Assembly: GCA_945906105.1 (NCBI GenBank)
Contig: CAMDQO010000018.1
Coordinates: forward strand, 1-51,905
DNA from: Novosphingobium sp. Chol11
GTDB lineage: Bacteria > Pseudomonadota > Alphaproteobacteria > Sphingomonadales > Sphingomonadaceae
Reading direction: 5' to 3'
Length of the DNA: 51,905 bases
Below are positions 28,942 through 38,812 of this stretch, piece by piece. Each line of letters opens with the position of its first letter. The first letter of the stretch is position 1. Both the position numbers and the translations under genes were made by a program. The notes beneath the pieces were generated by a model. The model saw nothing but the letters and a program-made list of their open reading frames with translations, did not search any database and was not told where the DNA came from.

Positions 28942-29688
28942 ATGAAGATCATCGTCCCCGTAAAGCGGGTGATCGACTATAATGTGAAGCCACGGGTCAA
29001 GTCCGATGGCACTGGCGTCGATCTTGCCAACGTCAAGATGTCGATGAACCCGTTTGACGAAATCGCCGTCGAAGAGGCGATCCGTCTGCGCGAAAAGGGC
29101 GTCGCGACCGAGATTATCGCGGTTTCCGTCGGCCCGCAGAAGGCGCAGGAAACGCTGCGCACCGCGCTCGCCATGGGCGCTGACCGTGCGATCCTGGTCA
29201 TGACCGATGATGAGGTCGAGCCGCTGGCCATCGCCAAGATCCTTAAAGCCATCTGTGAGGAAGAGGCCCCCGGCCTCGTCATCCTGGGCAAGCAGGCGAT
29301 TGACGACGATTCCAACCAGACCGGCCAGATGCTCGCCGCGCTGATGGGCCGTCCGCAGGGCACCTTCGCCAGCGCGGTTGTGGTCGAAGGTGATTCGGTC
29401 ACTGTCACCCGCGAGGTCGATGGTGGTTCCGAAACCGTGAAACTGGCGCTGCCCGCCATCGTCACCACCGACCTGCGCCTGAACGAGCCGCGCTATGCTT
29501 CGCTGCCCAACATCATGAAGGCGAAGAGCAAGCCGATGGCGACCAAATCGCCTGCCGATTACGGCGTCGATACCGCCCCGCGTCTCAAGACGCTGAAGGT
29601 TTCCGAACCGCCGGTGCGCGTCGCCGGTATCAAGGTTGCCGATGTTGATGCGCTGGTTGCCAAGCTAAAAGATCTGGGAGTCGCATAA
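28942..29688 (+). CDS. etfB: electron transfer flavoprotein subunit beta
   Basis: EtfB forms with EtfA the soluble flavoprotein that carries electrons from acyl-CoA and other dehydrogenases to ETF:ubiquinone oxidoreductase. The 248-residue protein has the AMP-binding fold with [42 protein letters not shown] and the signature [20 protein letters not shown]. The ribosome site AAGAAGGA lies 9 bp before the ATG. The stop overlaps the etfA start by one base (TAATG). Confidence 0.95.
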   Translation: MKIIVPVKRVIDYNVKPRVKSDGTGVDLANVKMSMNPFDEIAVEEAIRLREKGVATEIIAVSVGPQKAQETLRTALAMGADRAILVMTDDEVEPLAIAKILKAICEEEAPGLVILGKQAIDDDSNQTGQMLAALMGRPQGTFASAVVVEGDSVTVTREVDGGSETVKLALPAIVTTDLRLNEPRYASLPNIMKAKSKPMATKSPADYGVDTAPRLKTLKVSEPPVRVAGIKVADVDALVAKLKDLGVA

Positions 29689-30620
29689 TGGCCAAGACAC
29701 TCATTTGGGTCGAACATGACAATGCTTCGGTCAAGGATGCCACGCTCGCCGTAGTCACCGCCGCTGCATTGATCGGTGAAGTTACAGCGCTGGTGGCCGG
29801 TTCTGGCTGCGATGGCGCTGCTGCTGCCGCCGCGAAAATCGCTGGCGTTGCCAAAGTGCTGAAAGCTGACGACGCCGCCTATGGTGCCGCTCTGGCCGAG
29901 AACGTCGCGCCGCTGATCGCCGGACTGATGGCTGATTATGACGCCTTCCTCGCCCCCGCCACCAGCCACGGCAAGAACATCGCGCCACGCGTCGCCGCGC
30001 TGCTCGATGTCATGCAGGTATCGGACATCCTTTCGGTCGAAGGCCCCAAGACCTTCACCCGGCCAACATACGCTGGCAATGCCATCGCCACGGTCGAATC
30101 GAGCGATGCCAAGCTGGTTATCACCGTGCGCGGCACCGCCTTTGCCAAGGCAGAAGCCAGCGGCGGGTCAGCCAGTGTCGAGGCCGTTTCGGGTGCCGGT
30201 GATTCAGGCCTATCCAGCTTCGTCGGTGCGGAAATCGCCAAGAGCGAGCGCCCTGAGCTTACTGCGGCCAAGATCATCGTCTCGGGCGGCCGTGCGCTCA
30301 AGGATGCGGACACCTTCAAGGCAGTGATCTTCCCGCTGGCCGACAAGCTCGGCGCCGCCGTCGGCGCCAGCCGCGCTGCGGTCGATGCGGGCTATGTGCC
30401 CAACGACTATCAGGTCGGCCAGACCGGAAAGATCGTCGCCCCGCAAGTCTATATCGCCGTCGGCATCTCCGGCGCGATCCAGCATCTGGCGGGGATGAAG
30501 GACAGCAAGACCATCATCGCCATCAACAAGGACGAAGACGCGCCGATCTTCCAGGTGGCAGACATCGGACTGGTTGCGGATTTGTTTGCTGCGGTGCCGG
30601 AGTTGACGGGGAAGCTTTGA
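29688..30620 (+). CDS. etfA: electron transfer flavoprotein subunit alpha
   Basis: EtfA binds FAD and completes the ETF heterodimer. The N-terminal domain (1-185) is EtfB-like; the C-terminal FAD-binding domain has [30 protein letters not shown], the [19 protein letters not shown] loop, and [20 protein letters not shown]. The protein is 310 residues, standard. It is translationally coupled to etfB. The sucC-etfB-etfA order suggests a shared transcript for central carbon and electron flow; 80 bp between sucC and etfB leave room for a separate promoter. Confidence 0.96.
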   Translation: MAKTLIWVEHDNASVKDATLAVVTAAALIGEVTALVAGSGCDGAAAAAAKIAGVAKVLKADDAAYGAALAENVAPLIAGLMADYDAFLAPATSHGKNIAPRVAALLDVMQVSDILSVEGPKTFTRPTYAGNAIATVESSDAKLVITVRGTAFAKAEASGGSASVEAVSGAGDSGLSSFVGAEIAKSERPELTAAKIIVSGGRALKDADTFKAVIFPLADKLGAAVGASRAAVDAGYVPNDYQVGQTGKIVAPQVYIAVGISGAIQHLAGMKDSKTIIAINKDEDAPIFQVADIGLVADLFAAVPELTGKL

Positions 30621-30658
30621 GTATTGCTCAATCCGGCGGCGTAAAATAGCCTCGCTGA

Positions 30659-31540
30659 ATGAGCCAAACTTATGATTTTGCGAAATGGGCCTCGACGGTT
30701 TTCGTTGGGGCCCTTTTTATTTCTAGCCCGGTGCGCGCGACCGAAATCGAGATCCTCAAACAGAGTGACAAATGGGTTGCCAATTTCGACAACGAGGCCT
30801 GCGAACTGATTGCACCCTTCGGTGAAGGCGACGCCAAAGTATTACTTCGGATGTCTCGCTTTGCGCCAGGCGATGCTTTCGAATTTAATGTCTACGGGAA
30901 GCGCTTGGGCAGTTTTCAAGGCAGAGGAACCGTAAGGGTCGAATTTGGCCCTGGCGGGAACGCCCGCGAGGCGCCGGCCCTGCGTGCGGATGTAAAGGGG
31001 CAGCCGGTTCTCATTCTGGGCCGCTCCGACCTTCTTGGCCGACTCTATGAGCGCGACATCACGCCGCCCACAATTACGCCAGAGCAGGAAGCGGCGATTA
31101 CGTGGGTAGATCTAACCCTGCCGAGAAAAAGCAAGTTTCGTGTCAGTTTTTCTTCGATGGCAAAACCGATGAGAGTGATGCGCACTTGCCTGCAATCTCT
31201 CGTGCGTAGTTGGGGATTCGATCCCGATGTGCAATCGAAGTTGTCGCGCAAAGTGGAAGTAATGGGCAATCCCGGAACTTGGGCCACAACAAACGACTAT
31301 CCCAAGGAAATGCTGCGCAGCGGCGGGCAAGGTATCGTCAGATTTCGGCTCGACGTGAACGAGAACGGAGCCACAACAGGGTGCCGCATCCAGCAACGGA
31401 CCAATCCTGACGGCTTCGCTACATTAACATGCCAACTCATGATGAAACGGGCAAAATTCCGTCCGGCACTCGATTCGGATGGCAAAGCAGTGAAGACGTT
31501 TTACGTAAACGCGGTGCGGTGGGCTTTGCCGCAAGGCTAG
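30659..31540 (+). CDS. secreted protein with TonB-like C-terminal domain
   Basis: The 293-residue product begins with a signal peptide (about 1-27, ending SSPVRA). The middle is uncharacterised. The last 80 residues resemble the TonB C-terminal fold: [20 protein letters not shown], then [12 protein letters not shown], and ending [20 protein letters not shown]. Unlike true TonB it has no inner-membrane anchor with a proline-rich spacer, so it probably does not energise transport; secreted TonB-C proteins are frequent in sphingomonads and their role is not known. Base composition is lower in GC than adjacent genes, which may mean recent arrival. It ends in a 4-bp overlap with the convergent GNAT gene. 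Confidence 0.75.
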   Translation: MSQTYDFAKWASTVFVGALFISSPVRATEIEILKQSDKWVANFDNEACELIAPFGEGDAKVLLRMSRFAPGDAFEFNVYGKRLGSFQGRGTVRVEFGPGGNAREAPALRADVKGQPVLILGRSDLLGRLYERDITPPTITPEQEAAITWVDLTLPRKSKFRVSFSSMAKPMRVMRTCLQSLVRSWGFDPDVQSKLSRKVEVMGNPGTWATTNDYPKEMLRSGGQGIVRFRLDVNENGATTGCRIQQRTNPDGFATLTCQLMMKRAKFRPALDSDGKAVKTFYVNAVRWALPQG

Positions 31541-32076
31541 TTGGTGGTGATTCGCTCATAAAGCACCACCGCCTCCCCTTCATCGCCCATCTGCCGGTGA
31601 TATTCCACAAAGCCCAACGCCCCGGCCAGCTTTTCGCTTGGCGCATTGCCCGCGTCGATCATGCAGCCGATGCGCTGCGGGCCATGCACGCCATCGAACC
31701 ATGCCAGCGCGGCGCGCATGGCTTCGCCGGCGATGCCTTTGCCCCAGTGGTCGCGGCGCACGATCCAGCCTGCTTCGGGAACATCGTTAAGCCCCGGCAT
31801 ATCACGCCATGAGTGGAACACGCCGCAGTTACCAATGATTGCCGCCTCGCCGCGCAACCGCACCATGAAGCTGCCATAGCCATGCAGCGCCCATGAACCG
31901 GCGTTGCGGTGCAGGCGGGCGAAACTATCGGCCATATTGGGCTCAAAGTTGCCGAGGAAGCGGCGGGTCTGTGCGTCTTCGGTCAGGGCGAACAGCTGTT
32001 CGAGATCGGTGGCGGTGGGCTGCCAAAGTTCCAGCCGCTCAGTGGTCAGCACTGGCCTGCTCACAGCCCCGCTCAC
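31537..32076 (-). CDS. GNAT family N-acetyltransferase (RimJ/RimL-like)
   Basis: The 179-residue protein has the RimJ/RimL-type opening LTTERLELWQPTATDLEQLF and the acetyl-CoA-binding motif A in RRDHWGKGIAGEAMRAALAW, followed by AGNAPSEKLAGALGFVEY. It would transfer an acetyl group to a protein N-terminus or a small molecule; the acceptor is unknown. Its start overlaps the DUF445 stop by 4 bp, placing it last in the efflux adaptor-RND-DUF445-GNAT unit. Confidence 0.88.
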   Translation of the reverse strand: MSGAVSRPVLTTERLELWQPTATDLEQLFALTEDAQTRRFLGNFEPNMADSFARLHRNAGSWALHGYGSFMVRLRGEAAIIGNCGVFHSWRDMPGLNDVPEAGWIVRRDHWGKGIAGEAMRAALAWFDGVHGPQRIGCMIDAGNAPSEKLAGALGFVEYHRQMGDEGEAVVLYERITTN

Positions 32077-33338
32077 AACAATGTATCCGCCGCGTGGATG
32101 GCGAGGCCGACCAAGCCGCCAACCAGTGTGCCGTTGATGCGGATGAATTGCAGATCGCGGCCAACAGCGCCCTCGATCCGGTCAGTCATGGTCGAAGCAT
32201 CCCAGCGTTTGACCGTTTCGGAGACCAGCCGGACAATCTGCGCGCCATAGCGCGTGGCGATGCCGACCAGGGTGCGCCGGGCAAAACGATTGACCAGCAG
32301 TTGCAGCCGCTCATCGCGCTTCAGCGCCGCGCCCAGTTCGGCAAGGCTGGCACCGAACTGGCCCGAAAGCGCCGCATCGGGATTGCGCGCAGCGGCGAGC
32401 AGGCTGGTGCGGGTGCGCTCCCACATGGCATCAAGCCATGCGCCCATCGCGGGATTGTTCAGCAGCTCCAGCTTCAGCCGGTTCACCCGGTCATGCATGG
32501 CGGGATCATCGACCAGCGAGACGGCGAGGCTTTCTAGCCCTTCCTCAACCTTGCGGCGCAAGGGATGCTGCGGATCGACAATGCATTCAGCAAGCAGCTT
32601 GTAGATCCCATCGAGCACCGCATTGGCGAGGCGTTCATCCAGACCGGTCCAGCGCATGATGGCATTTGTGCGATCGTGAATCATCGAACGCAACAGGTCT
32701 TCGTTGTCCTCCAGCGTCAGCCCGCCCCAGCGGATCATGCTTTCCATCAGCGGCAGATGGCGCTTGTCGGCAATCGCCGCGCCGAGCAACTGGCCAAGCA
32801 GCGGGGATATATCAAGCTTTTCCAGCTGGCTGCGCAGCCCTTTTTTGACCATGCCGCCCATCTGTTCGGGATCGAGCGATTGCAGCATATCGGCGAACAG
32901 GCTGGCAGCGCCTTGCCGCAGCCGCCCCTCACCACCGCGCGCCGGATCGGAGAGGAAATCGCCCGCCGCCGATGCCAGGTTCATCGCCTTCAGCCGACGC
33001 GCCACCACTTGTGGGGTGAGGAAGTTATCGCGGATGAAACCCGCCATCGAATCGGCGATACGGTCCTTGTTCTCGGGGATGATCGCGGTGTGCGGAATCG
33101 GAATGCCTAGCGGATGGCGGAACAGCGCGGTAACGGCGAACCAGTCTGCCAGCCCGCCGACCATCGCCGCTTCGCTGAAAGTCAGCAGCCACGGCCAGAC
33201 GGGGTGGCTGTGCTGCATCGTACGCGCGACGAGGAACAGCACGGCCATGGCAACCAGCAATCCGGTGGCGAAGATCCGCATCCGCTGCGCCCGGTCAACA
33301 GGCAGGCCGGTTACCCGGTGTTGCAGATGCCTGCTCAC
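32073..33338 (-). CDS. DUF445 family inner-membrane protein
   Basis: This 421-residue protein matches DUF445 (YjiN-like), of unknown function. An N-terminal hydrophobic segment (MRIFATGLLVAMAVLFLVAR) and the family core FSEAAMVGGLADWFAVTALF with HPLGIPIPHTAIIPENKDRI are followed by a long helical region, and the protein ends in a second hydrophobic segment (GTLVGGLVGLAIHAADTLL). It is predicted to be anchored at both ends with the helical part between. It overlaps both neighbours by 4 bp, so it is coupled to the RND pump. Confidence 0.88.
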   Translation of the reverse strand: MSRHLQHRVTGLPVDRAQRMRIFATGLLVAMAVLFLVARTMQHSHPVWPWLLTFSEAAMVGGLADWFAVTALFRHPLGIPIPHTAIIPENKDRIADSMAGFIRDNFLTPQVVARRLKAMNLASAAGDFLSDPARGGEGRLRQGAASLFADMLQSLDPEQMGGMVKKGLRSQLEKLDISPLLGQLLGAAIADKRHLPLMESMIRWGGLTLEDNEDLLRSMIHDRTNAIMRWTGLDERLANAVLDGIYKLLAECIVDPQHPLRRKVEEGLESLAVSLVDDPAMHDRVNRLKLELLNNPAMGAWLDAMWERTRTSLLAAARNPDAALSGQFGASLAELGAALKRDERLQLLVNRFARRTLVGIATRYGAQIVRLVSETVKRWDASTMTDRIEGAVGRDLQFIRINGTLVGGLVGLAIHAADTLL

Positions 33339-36300
33339 TCGGCGGCGAGCGCTTCCGGCGGGCCGGATGGGGCCGCGCTGGGATAACGCGATTCCTTGTC
33401 ATCGCCCGGCGTGTAGGACAGGAACCTGCGCCGCAGTGCCGGTCCGAGTCGCTTTTCAAGGCCATCAGCGAGGCTGAATCCTGCGGGGACGATCAGCAGC
33501 GTGAGCACAGTCGACATCACCAGACCGCCGATCACCACAGTGCCCATCGGAGCGCGCCATGCGCCGTCACCGCCTAGAGAAAGCGCAGTGGGCACCATAC
33601 CGGCGGTCATCGCGACGGTAGTCATGACGATCGGCTGGGCGCGTTTATGACCAGCCTCGATAATCGCCTCAAACTTGTTCGCGCCTTGAGACATTTCCTC
33701 AATGGCAAAATCAATCAGCAGGATCGAATTCTTCGCAACGATGCCGAACAGCATGAGAATGCCGATGAACACCGGCATCGACAGCGATTGCCCCAACAGC
33801 AGCAACAGCAGCAATCCGCCGAGTGGTGCAAGAAACAGCGAGCCCATATTAACCAGCGGCGAAATGAAGCGGTGATAAAGCAGCACCAGCACCGAGAACA
33901 CCAGCAGCACACCGGCCAGCAATGCCTGAATGAAGCTGGTGATCATTTCTCCCTGCCAGCGCGCTTGCCCGACAGGTGCATTGGACACACCGGCCGGCAG
34001 GTTTTTCATGACCGGGAGCTTGTAGATCGCCGAACTCACCGTACCCTGTGCCGCACCAGGGCCAACATCAGCGCCGATAACCACACGGCGGCTCTGATTA
34101 TAGCGCTGGATGCTCACCGGACCAGAGCCGAGCGATATATCAGCCACCACGGAAAGCGGCACTGAGCCACCGGTCGTAGTTGGCACGGGCAGGTTCTGTA
34201 TGGTCGAAATGTTGCGCCGCGTGTCCTCGGACAAGCGAACGCGGATCGGCACCTGTCGATCACTCAGCGAAAACTTGGCGGCATTCTGATCTATGTCGCC
34301 GATCGTGGCGATGCGGATTGCCTGACTGAGCGATGCAGTACTGACACCAAGGCTGGCAGCCAGATCAAGCCGAGGCTTGATAATGACTTCCGGCCTGCGC
34401 ATGTCGGCGGCGATTCTTGGCGCGACAATGCCGGGAATGGTCTTCATCTGCTCAATCAGTGTCGTGGCAGTTTTCTCGAGAATCATGGGGTCAGACCCAG
34501 ACAGCATGATCGAAATAGGCCTGCCTGATCCACCCCCGCCTCCGCCAGCGTTCATATCCCGAAAAGTGACGCGGGCATCGGCAACTTGCTGCAATTTTGG
34601 GGTCAGTTCGCGCTCAAATTCCTGACTGGTCTTCGTACGATCCAGCTTCAGGTTGATGAAGACGCGGCCGTTGCCCTCGCGCGTGCTGGCAAATGCACTT
34701 GCTGTTGAAGGATCCCGCGAAACGATATCGACTACTTTTTTCGATACGGCTTCGGTCTGCTCCAGCGTGGTGCCGGGGACCATCTCGATACCGATGCTGC
34801 TGAAATCGGCGTTCTCATTCGGAAAAAACTGCATTGGAATTATCGCGAACAAGGCCATCGTCATGATGAGCGAACCGAAGCCCACGCCCACCATCCAGAC
34901 GCGGTGGTCACGCAGCCGAGCAGCGAACCGGTGCCCAAACCCTATCCTGTGCCCGCGATTGAGAACCTTCTGCTTGTATGCGGCAACCCGCGAAGTGTCG
35001 AGTGTCCAGCGCAGGATGGACATATAGCGGTCCATCCACGGACCGCTGGCATGTTCCGCCTCGCCATGGGCTTTGAGGAAATAGGCCGCTACCATCGGTG
35101 TGATCATGCGCGCGACGGCCAGACTGATCAGCACCGAGATGACCACTGTCAGGCCGAAACTCTTGAAGAACTGGCCGGGTATGCCGCCCATGACCCCCAC
35201 TGGCAGGAACACCGCGACAATCGAAAAGGTTGTTGCCACCACTGCCAGGCCGATTTCGTCCGCAGCGTCGATCGAGGCCTGATAGGCGCTCTTGCCCATG
35301 CGCATATGGCGGACGATATTCTCGATCTCGACAATGGCGTCATCGACCAGCACACCTGCGACCAGACCCAGCGCGAGCAAAGACAAACTGTTGAGCGAAA
35401 AGCCAAACCACGAAAACAGGAAATAGAATGTCGGTATGGCTGACAGCGGAATGGCAATCGCCGAGATGACCGTCGCGCGCCAATCGCGCAGAAAGAAGAA
35501 CACCACGATCACCGCGAGGATGGCACCCTCGACTATCGAAGCGATCGAGCTTTCATATTGCATCTTGGTGTATTTGACGAAGTCATAGAGTACGGTGAAA
35601 TGGATGCCAGGGTGCTCTTTTTCGAGCTTGGCAATCTCGATTACTGAATCATCGAAAACCGAAACGTCAGAGGCACCGCGCGCGCGCTGAATGTCAAAAC
35701 TGACGACCGCCTTGCCATTCATTTTTGCCGCGGAAGTCAGTTCGCGAAAGCTGTCAGATACGGTGGCAAAATCAGTGAGCTTTACCGTGCGACCACCCCC
35801 AATCGGAATGACTGTCTGTGACAGGTCATAGGCAGTTGCCGCATTGCCAAGAACGCGCACCGATTGGCGCGATCCACCAATTTCAGCCTTGCCGCCCGCA
35901 GCATTGATGTTGATCTGTCGCAGCGCCGAGTTGACCTGTGTTGCCGAGACTCCAAGCGACTGCATCCGAGCTGGATCAAGAGTTACCCGGATTTCGCGCG
36001 TGACACCGCCGCTTCGTTCAACAGCGGCCATGCCGGGTATGGAAAGCAGGCGCTTCGATACCGTGTCATCGATGAACCACGATAATTGTTCGAGCGTCAT
36101 GTCATCGGCGGTCACAGCCCAGGCGGCAACATCGCCGCCGCCGCCCTCGGCTTTGAATACGCGGGGCTCCAGAATGCCATCGGGCAGTTCGCCGCGCGCC
36201 TGATCAACCGCATTCTTGACGTCGTTCACCGCCTCATTGATGTCGGTGCCGATCTGGAAAAAGATAATTGTCTGGCTGTTGCCTTCGGACGCAGTTGAAC

Positions 36301-36550
36301 TGATCGTATCGACGCCGTTGATCGTGCGCAGCGACGCTTCGATCTTTTGCGTGATCTGCGTCTCGATCTCCGTCGGCGCTGCGCCCGGCTGGCTGATCAC
36401 CACAATCGCTGCCGGAAATTCGATATCCGGCATGTTCTGTATCTTCATCTGCATGAACGATACGATGCCCACCAACAACAGGCCAAGAAACAGCATGATC
36501 GGCACCACCGGGGTGCGGATTGACCAGGCCGAGATATTGCGGAAGTTCAT
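33335..36550 (-). CDS. RND efflux pump inner-membrane permease
   Basis: This is a proton-driven tripartite efflux pump subunit of the RND superfamily (AcrB/MexB relatives). The 1071-residue length, N-terminal helix ([20 protein letters not shown]), [11 protein letters not shown] porter start, and the proton-relay aspartates in [15 protein letters not shown] (about residue 402) are diagnostic; a second relay position is in [15 protein letters not shown] (about 938). The second porter begins [13 protein letters not shown]. Sequence alone cannot separate drug, metal or lipid substrates, but DDAIVEIEN and KNSIL point to the HAE-type group. It follows the adaptor by 23 bp. No outer-membrane channel gene is adjacent. 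Confidence 0.93.
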   Translation of the reverse strand: MNFRNISAWSIRTPVVPIMLFLGLLLVGIVSFMQMKIQNMPDIEFPAAIVVISQPGAAPTEIETQITQKIEASLRTINGVDTISSTASEGNSQTIIFFQIGTDINEAVNDVKNAVDQARGELPDGILEPRVFKAEGGGGDVAAWAVTADDMTLEQLSWFIDDTVSKRLLSIPGMAAVERSGGVTREIRVTLDPARMQSLGVSATQVNSALRQININAAGGKAEIGGSRQSVRVLGNAATAYDLSQTVIPIGGGRTVKLTDFATVSDSFRELTSAAKMNGKAVVSFDIQRARGASDVSVFDDSVIEIAKLEKEHPGIHFTVLYDFVKYTKMQYESSIASIVEGAILAVIVVFFFLRDWRATVISAIAIPLSAIPTFYFLFSWFGFSLNSLSLLALGLVAGVLVDDAIVEIENIVRHMRMGKSAYQASIDAADEIGLAVVATTFSIVAVFLPVGVMGGIPGQFFKSFGLTVVISVLISLAVARMITPMVAAYFLKAHGEAEHASGPWMDRYMSILRWTLDTSRVAAYKQKVLNRGHRIGFGHRFAARLRDHRVWMVGVGFGSLIMTMALFAIIPMQFFPNENADFSSIGIEMVPGTTLEQTEAVSKKVVDIVSRDPSTASAFASTREGNGRVFINLKLDRTKTSQEFERELTPKLQQVADARVTFRDMNAGGGGGGSGRPISIMLSGSDPMILEKTATTLIEQMKTIPGIVAPRIAADMRRPEVIIKPRLDLAASLGVSTASLSQAIRIATIGDIDQNAAKFSLSDRQVPIRVRLSEDTRRNISTIQNLPVPTTTGGSVPLSVVADISLGSGPVSIQRYNQSRRVVIGADVGPGAAQGTVSSAIYKLPVMKNLPAGVSNAPVGQARWQGEMITSFIQALLAGVLLVFSVLVLLYHRFISPLVNMGSLFLAPLGGLLLLLLLGQSLSMPVFIGILMLFGIVAKNSILLIDFAIEEMSQGANKFEAIIEAGHKRAQPIVMTTVAMTAGMVPTALSLGGDGAWRAPMGTVVIGGLVMSTVLTLLIVPAGFSLADGLEKRLGPALRRRFLSYTPGDDKESRYPSAAPSGPPEALAAE

Positions 36551-36573
36551 GGTTCAGCTCTGCCCTGCGCCGG

Positions 36574-37770
36574 TCACTGCTTGACAACCGTCGGGTTGAC
36601 GGTTTCGCCCGGTGAGAGGAAGCCACCGGCGCGCAGAACAATGCGTTCGTTGCCACTGATACCCTCGATGATGGCAATGCCTTTATCAGTAATCAGCCCG
36701 GTTTTCACAGCGCGTCGCTCAGCCTTGTTATCCTTGCCGATGATATAGACGTAGCTGCCCTTGCTATCCGAGAGCACGGCTGAATCAGGAAGCAACGGCG
36801 CGACCACAGAGCCCGCCTTGATTTTCACGCTGGCGAAGCCACCGGGCTTGATCTCGGGAGCATAGGCCAGCGCGATCCGTGCCGAACCCTGCCGTGTCAG
36901 CGAATCGATTGTCGGGGAAACCTGCCAGACCTGTCCGGTGAAAGTCTTGCTAGAGCCTACCGGGGTGACTTCTGCATTGATGCCCTGACTGATCTTGGCG
37001 ATGTCCACTTCTCCCAGCAACGCCTTCATTTCCATCTCGCCGCCCTTGGCAATGCGGAACAGTACGCCGCTGCCGGCACCAACCACTTGTCCGGGCTCAA
37101 CCTTGCGCTCAAGCAGAAGGCCGGCCGCCGGGGCGACGATATTGAGCCGTGCCGACTGCGCCTGCAACTGACCTAGCTGGGCGCGGGCAAGCCGTACGCG
37201 GGCATTGGCAGAATCGCGCGTGGCGGTCAGCCGATCGACATCAGCTTTGGAAATAAACCCGCGCTCCACCAGTTTGAGCGCGCGATCAAGGTTGGCCTGC
37301 GCCAGCCGCGCATCGGCCTCAGCCACCTGAATTTGAGCGCCTTGTCCTGCTTGCTGCTGGATCTGCACCGAACGATCAATCACCGCGAGCACCTGCCCCT
37401 GACTGACCCACTGCCCGGCTTCAACCAGCACTTCGCGCACCTGCCCGCCTTCACCCACAGAGCCGACAGGCAATTCCCGCCGCGCCGCCAGTGTGCCGGT
37501 GGCGTTTATTGTCCCTTCGATAGTCGCGCTGCCCGGTGCAATCACCGAGACCACGGGCGCCTGATCCTTCTTGTCACCAGCGCTTTCCGGACCACCGCCA
37601 TGCAGCATGAACCACAGACCAACCAGAAGCACCGCTGCAATCAGGATATAGAGATAGGGCCGCCGCCGTGAACGACCGTCTTCATCGCCGCCCATACTGA
37701 GAGGATTGGCCATATCCATTGGATTTCCAAGCGGATCGCCGGAAGAATCGATCCTGGATTCGTAATTCAT
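36574..37770 (-). CDS. RND efflux periplasmic adaptor (membrane fusion protein)
   Basis: The 398-residue adaptor links the RND pump to an outer-membrane channel. It has an inner-membrane anchor at about 39-58 (YLYILIAAVLLVGLWFML), a lipoyl half-motif (GGQVREVLVEAGQWVSQGQV), a long alpha-hairpin (AEADARLAQANLDRALKLVE ... ARLNIVAPAAGLLLERKVE), a beta barrel and the membrane-proximal domain near the C-terminus. The N-terminal 35 residues before the anchor are unusually long and Gly/Asp/Arg-rich. It is the first gene of its transcription unit, and the roughly 240 bp upstream hold the sciP 3' hairpin and probably its promoter. Confidence 0.93.
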   Translation of the reverse strand: MNYESRIDSSGDPLGNPMDMANPLSMGGDEDGRSRRRPYLYILIAAVLLVGLWFMLHGGGPESAGDKKDQAPVVSVIAPGSATIEGTINATGTLAARRELPVGSVGEGGQVREVLVEAGQWVSQGQVLAVIDRSVQIQQQAGQGAQIQVAEADARLAQANLDRALKLVERGFISKADVDRLTATRDSANARVRLARAQLGQLQAQSARLNIVAPAAGLLLERKVEPGQVVGAGSGVLFRIAKGGEMEMKALLGEVDIAKISQGINAEVTPVGSSKTFTGQVWQVSPTIDSLTRQGSARIALAYAPEIKPGGFASVKIKAGSVVAPLLPDSAVLSDSKGSYVYIIGKDNKAERRAVKTGLITDKGIAIIEGISGNERIVLRAGGFLSPGETVNPTVVKQ

Positions 37771-37954
37771 AGGGTCGCAGCCTTGCTGATTGTTTCCGGA
37801 GGCTAATCCGGCAGCTGTATTACATCAATAAACCACCAGCGGCAACCGCTTGAGCCATATGGTTTCGATGGCAAGGACATAGGCTTCGACAAACGACGAT
37901 GCAATCTGGATCGGCGCTTCTTAATCAATCCCGATTCGACTGTCGCAAATGTGC

Positions 37955-37990
37955 AACCGACCGGAAACCCCAGAGGGGTCCCGGCCGGTT
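37955..37990 (-). terminator. hairpin after sciP
   Basis: AACCGACCGGAAACCCC (37955-37971) pairs with GGGGTCCCGGCCGGTT (37975-37990) with one bulge and one G-U pair across a 3-nt loop. It begins 20 bp after the sciP stop on the minus strand. The stem is strong but no U-run follows, so termination strength is uncertain. Confidence 0.55.
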
Positions 37991-38010
37991 ACATAAGCGA
38001 TAGTATAGCG

Positions 38011-38310
38011 TCAGTATTTGAGCTGGCGCTCGTACAAATCGCGGTAATGCTGGATACGCGTTACGCGCAGACCCTGCATGCCCGATCGATCGACCGCACG
38101 CTGCCAGGAAGCAAACTCCTCCAGCGTCAAGCCATAGCGCTCGCAAACTTCGTCGATGGACAACAGTCCGCCATTCACGGCAGCGACAACTTCCGCCTTG
38201 CGGCGGACAACCCATCGTGTGGTCGTGGGGTCTGGCAGCGAATCCACTGTCAGTGGCTCGCCGAGTGGGCCGATGACCATTGCCGGCCTTATGTTCTGGT
38301 TTTCAATCAT
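38011..38310 (-). CDS. sciP: CtrA inhibitor SciP (DUF1153)
   Basis: SciP is a small helix-turn-helix protein that, in Caulobacter, binds CtrA and stops it from activating its promoters in swarmer cells, helping time the cell cycle and motility. The 99-residue length and the HTH region GGLLSIDEVCERYGLTLEEF followed by SWQRAVDRSGMQGLRVTRIQ are characteristic, and LPDPTTTRWVVRRKAEVVAA upstream is also conserved. It overlaps the 3' end of an uncharacterised gene by 4 bp (ATGA), so the two are coupled. The assignment is by family resemblance; function in this organism is assumed. Confidence 0.92.
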   Translation of the reverse strand: MIENQNIRPAMVIGPLGEPLTVDSLPDPTTTRWVVRRKAEVVAAVNGGLLSIDEVCERYGLTLEEFASWQRAVDRSGMQGLRVTRIQHYRDLYERQLKY

Positions 38311-38678
38311 GACATTCCTTGGTCTTCGGCGTGGGGATTGCCGTCAACAAAAGCTTCTATGCCTAACAGGGCTTTGCCATTGCCTAAAGCAGTAGGGTTA
38401 ACGGCCAGTGACGCTTCACGTGCGCAGGCAAGCACATCTGCGCTTGCAGCGGTAAAGCTGCCGCCTGCGGATCCTGTCTGCGCACTGGCGGACAGCACCC
38501 GGCGAAGACCATGTGCGGCTAGAAATCGTGCCTTCAGGCCTTCCCATTCAAGTAAGGGGGCCCATTCAAGTAAGGGAGCCCATTCAAGCGCAGGGGCTTG
38601 CCCCGGCAAAGACCGTGCATCAGCCTTTGCCGAATCGGCAGTGCCCAAGAGGTCGTTGTGATCGAATCCCAATTCCAT
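38307..38678 (-). CDS. conserved-looking protein upstream of sciP, with hexapeptide repeats
   Basis: The 123-residue product begins MELGFDHNDLLGTADSAKAD and contains SFTAASADVLACAREASLAV and VNPTALGNGKALLGI. I recall similar proteins ahead of sciP in other Sphingomonadales but cannot name a family or function. Three in-frame copies of LEWAPL/LEWEGL-like hexapeptides come from an 18-bp DNA repeat (38543-38596). There is no signal peptide or obvious membrane segment. Translational coupling to sciP suggests a role in the same cell-cycle unit. Confidence 0.65.
   Translation of the reverse strand: MELGFDHNDLLGTADSAKADARSLPGQAPALEWAPLLEWAPLLEWEGLKARFLAAHGLRRVLSASAQTGSAGGSFTAASADVLACAREASLAVNPTALGNGKALLGIEAFVDGNPHAEDQGMS
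38543..38596. repeat. three 18-bp in-frame tandem repeats
   Basis: The unit CCCATTCAAGTAAGGGGG occurs at 38543-38560 and 38561-38578 (last bases GGGAG), and degenerates at 38579-38596 (CCCATTCAAGCGCAGGGG). It lies inside the gene before sciP and encodes repeated LEWAPL-like hexapeptides. Being a multiple of three, copy-number change would keep the frame. Confidence 0.9.
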
Positions 38679-38723
38679 GACGCAGCCAATAGGCCGGGCT
38701 TGGTCAAGGTGAGGTAAACTCCG

Positions 38724-38762
38724 CGTTCACTCGATCTTGACCTAGGTTAACAAGTGTGAACG
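38724..38762. promoter_or_regulatory. nested palindrome between the sciP unit and mnmA
   Basis: The outer arms CGTTCAC (38724-38730) and GTGAACG (38756-38762) are perfectly complementary. Between them lies TTGACCTAGGTTAA (38737-38750), a 14-bp near-palindrome around CCTAGG with one mismatched pair. The arms are 6 bp and 5 bp from the centre. This symmetry in a 134-bp divergent gap is what a bound dimer's operator would look like; the regulator is unknown. Confidence 0.5.
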
Positions 38763-38812
38763 TTTGGCTGGGTAACTTTGCCCCCGGCGGGTTGCACGTG
38801 TATGGGCGCGCG

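Noticed and set aside
37803..37880. 25-codon minus-strand frame before the efflux adaptor
   Set aside because: No ribosome site and too short to distinguish from chance; no attenuator-like hairpin couples it to the adaptor gene.
38747..38760. CtrA-type binding site TTAA-N7-TTAA before the sciP unit
   Set aside because: Only the first TTAA half is present (38747-38750); the second half reads GAAC, so it is not a full consensus site.
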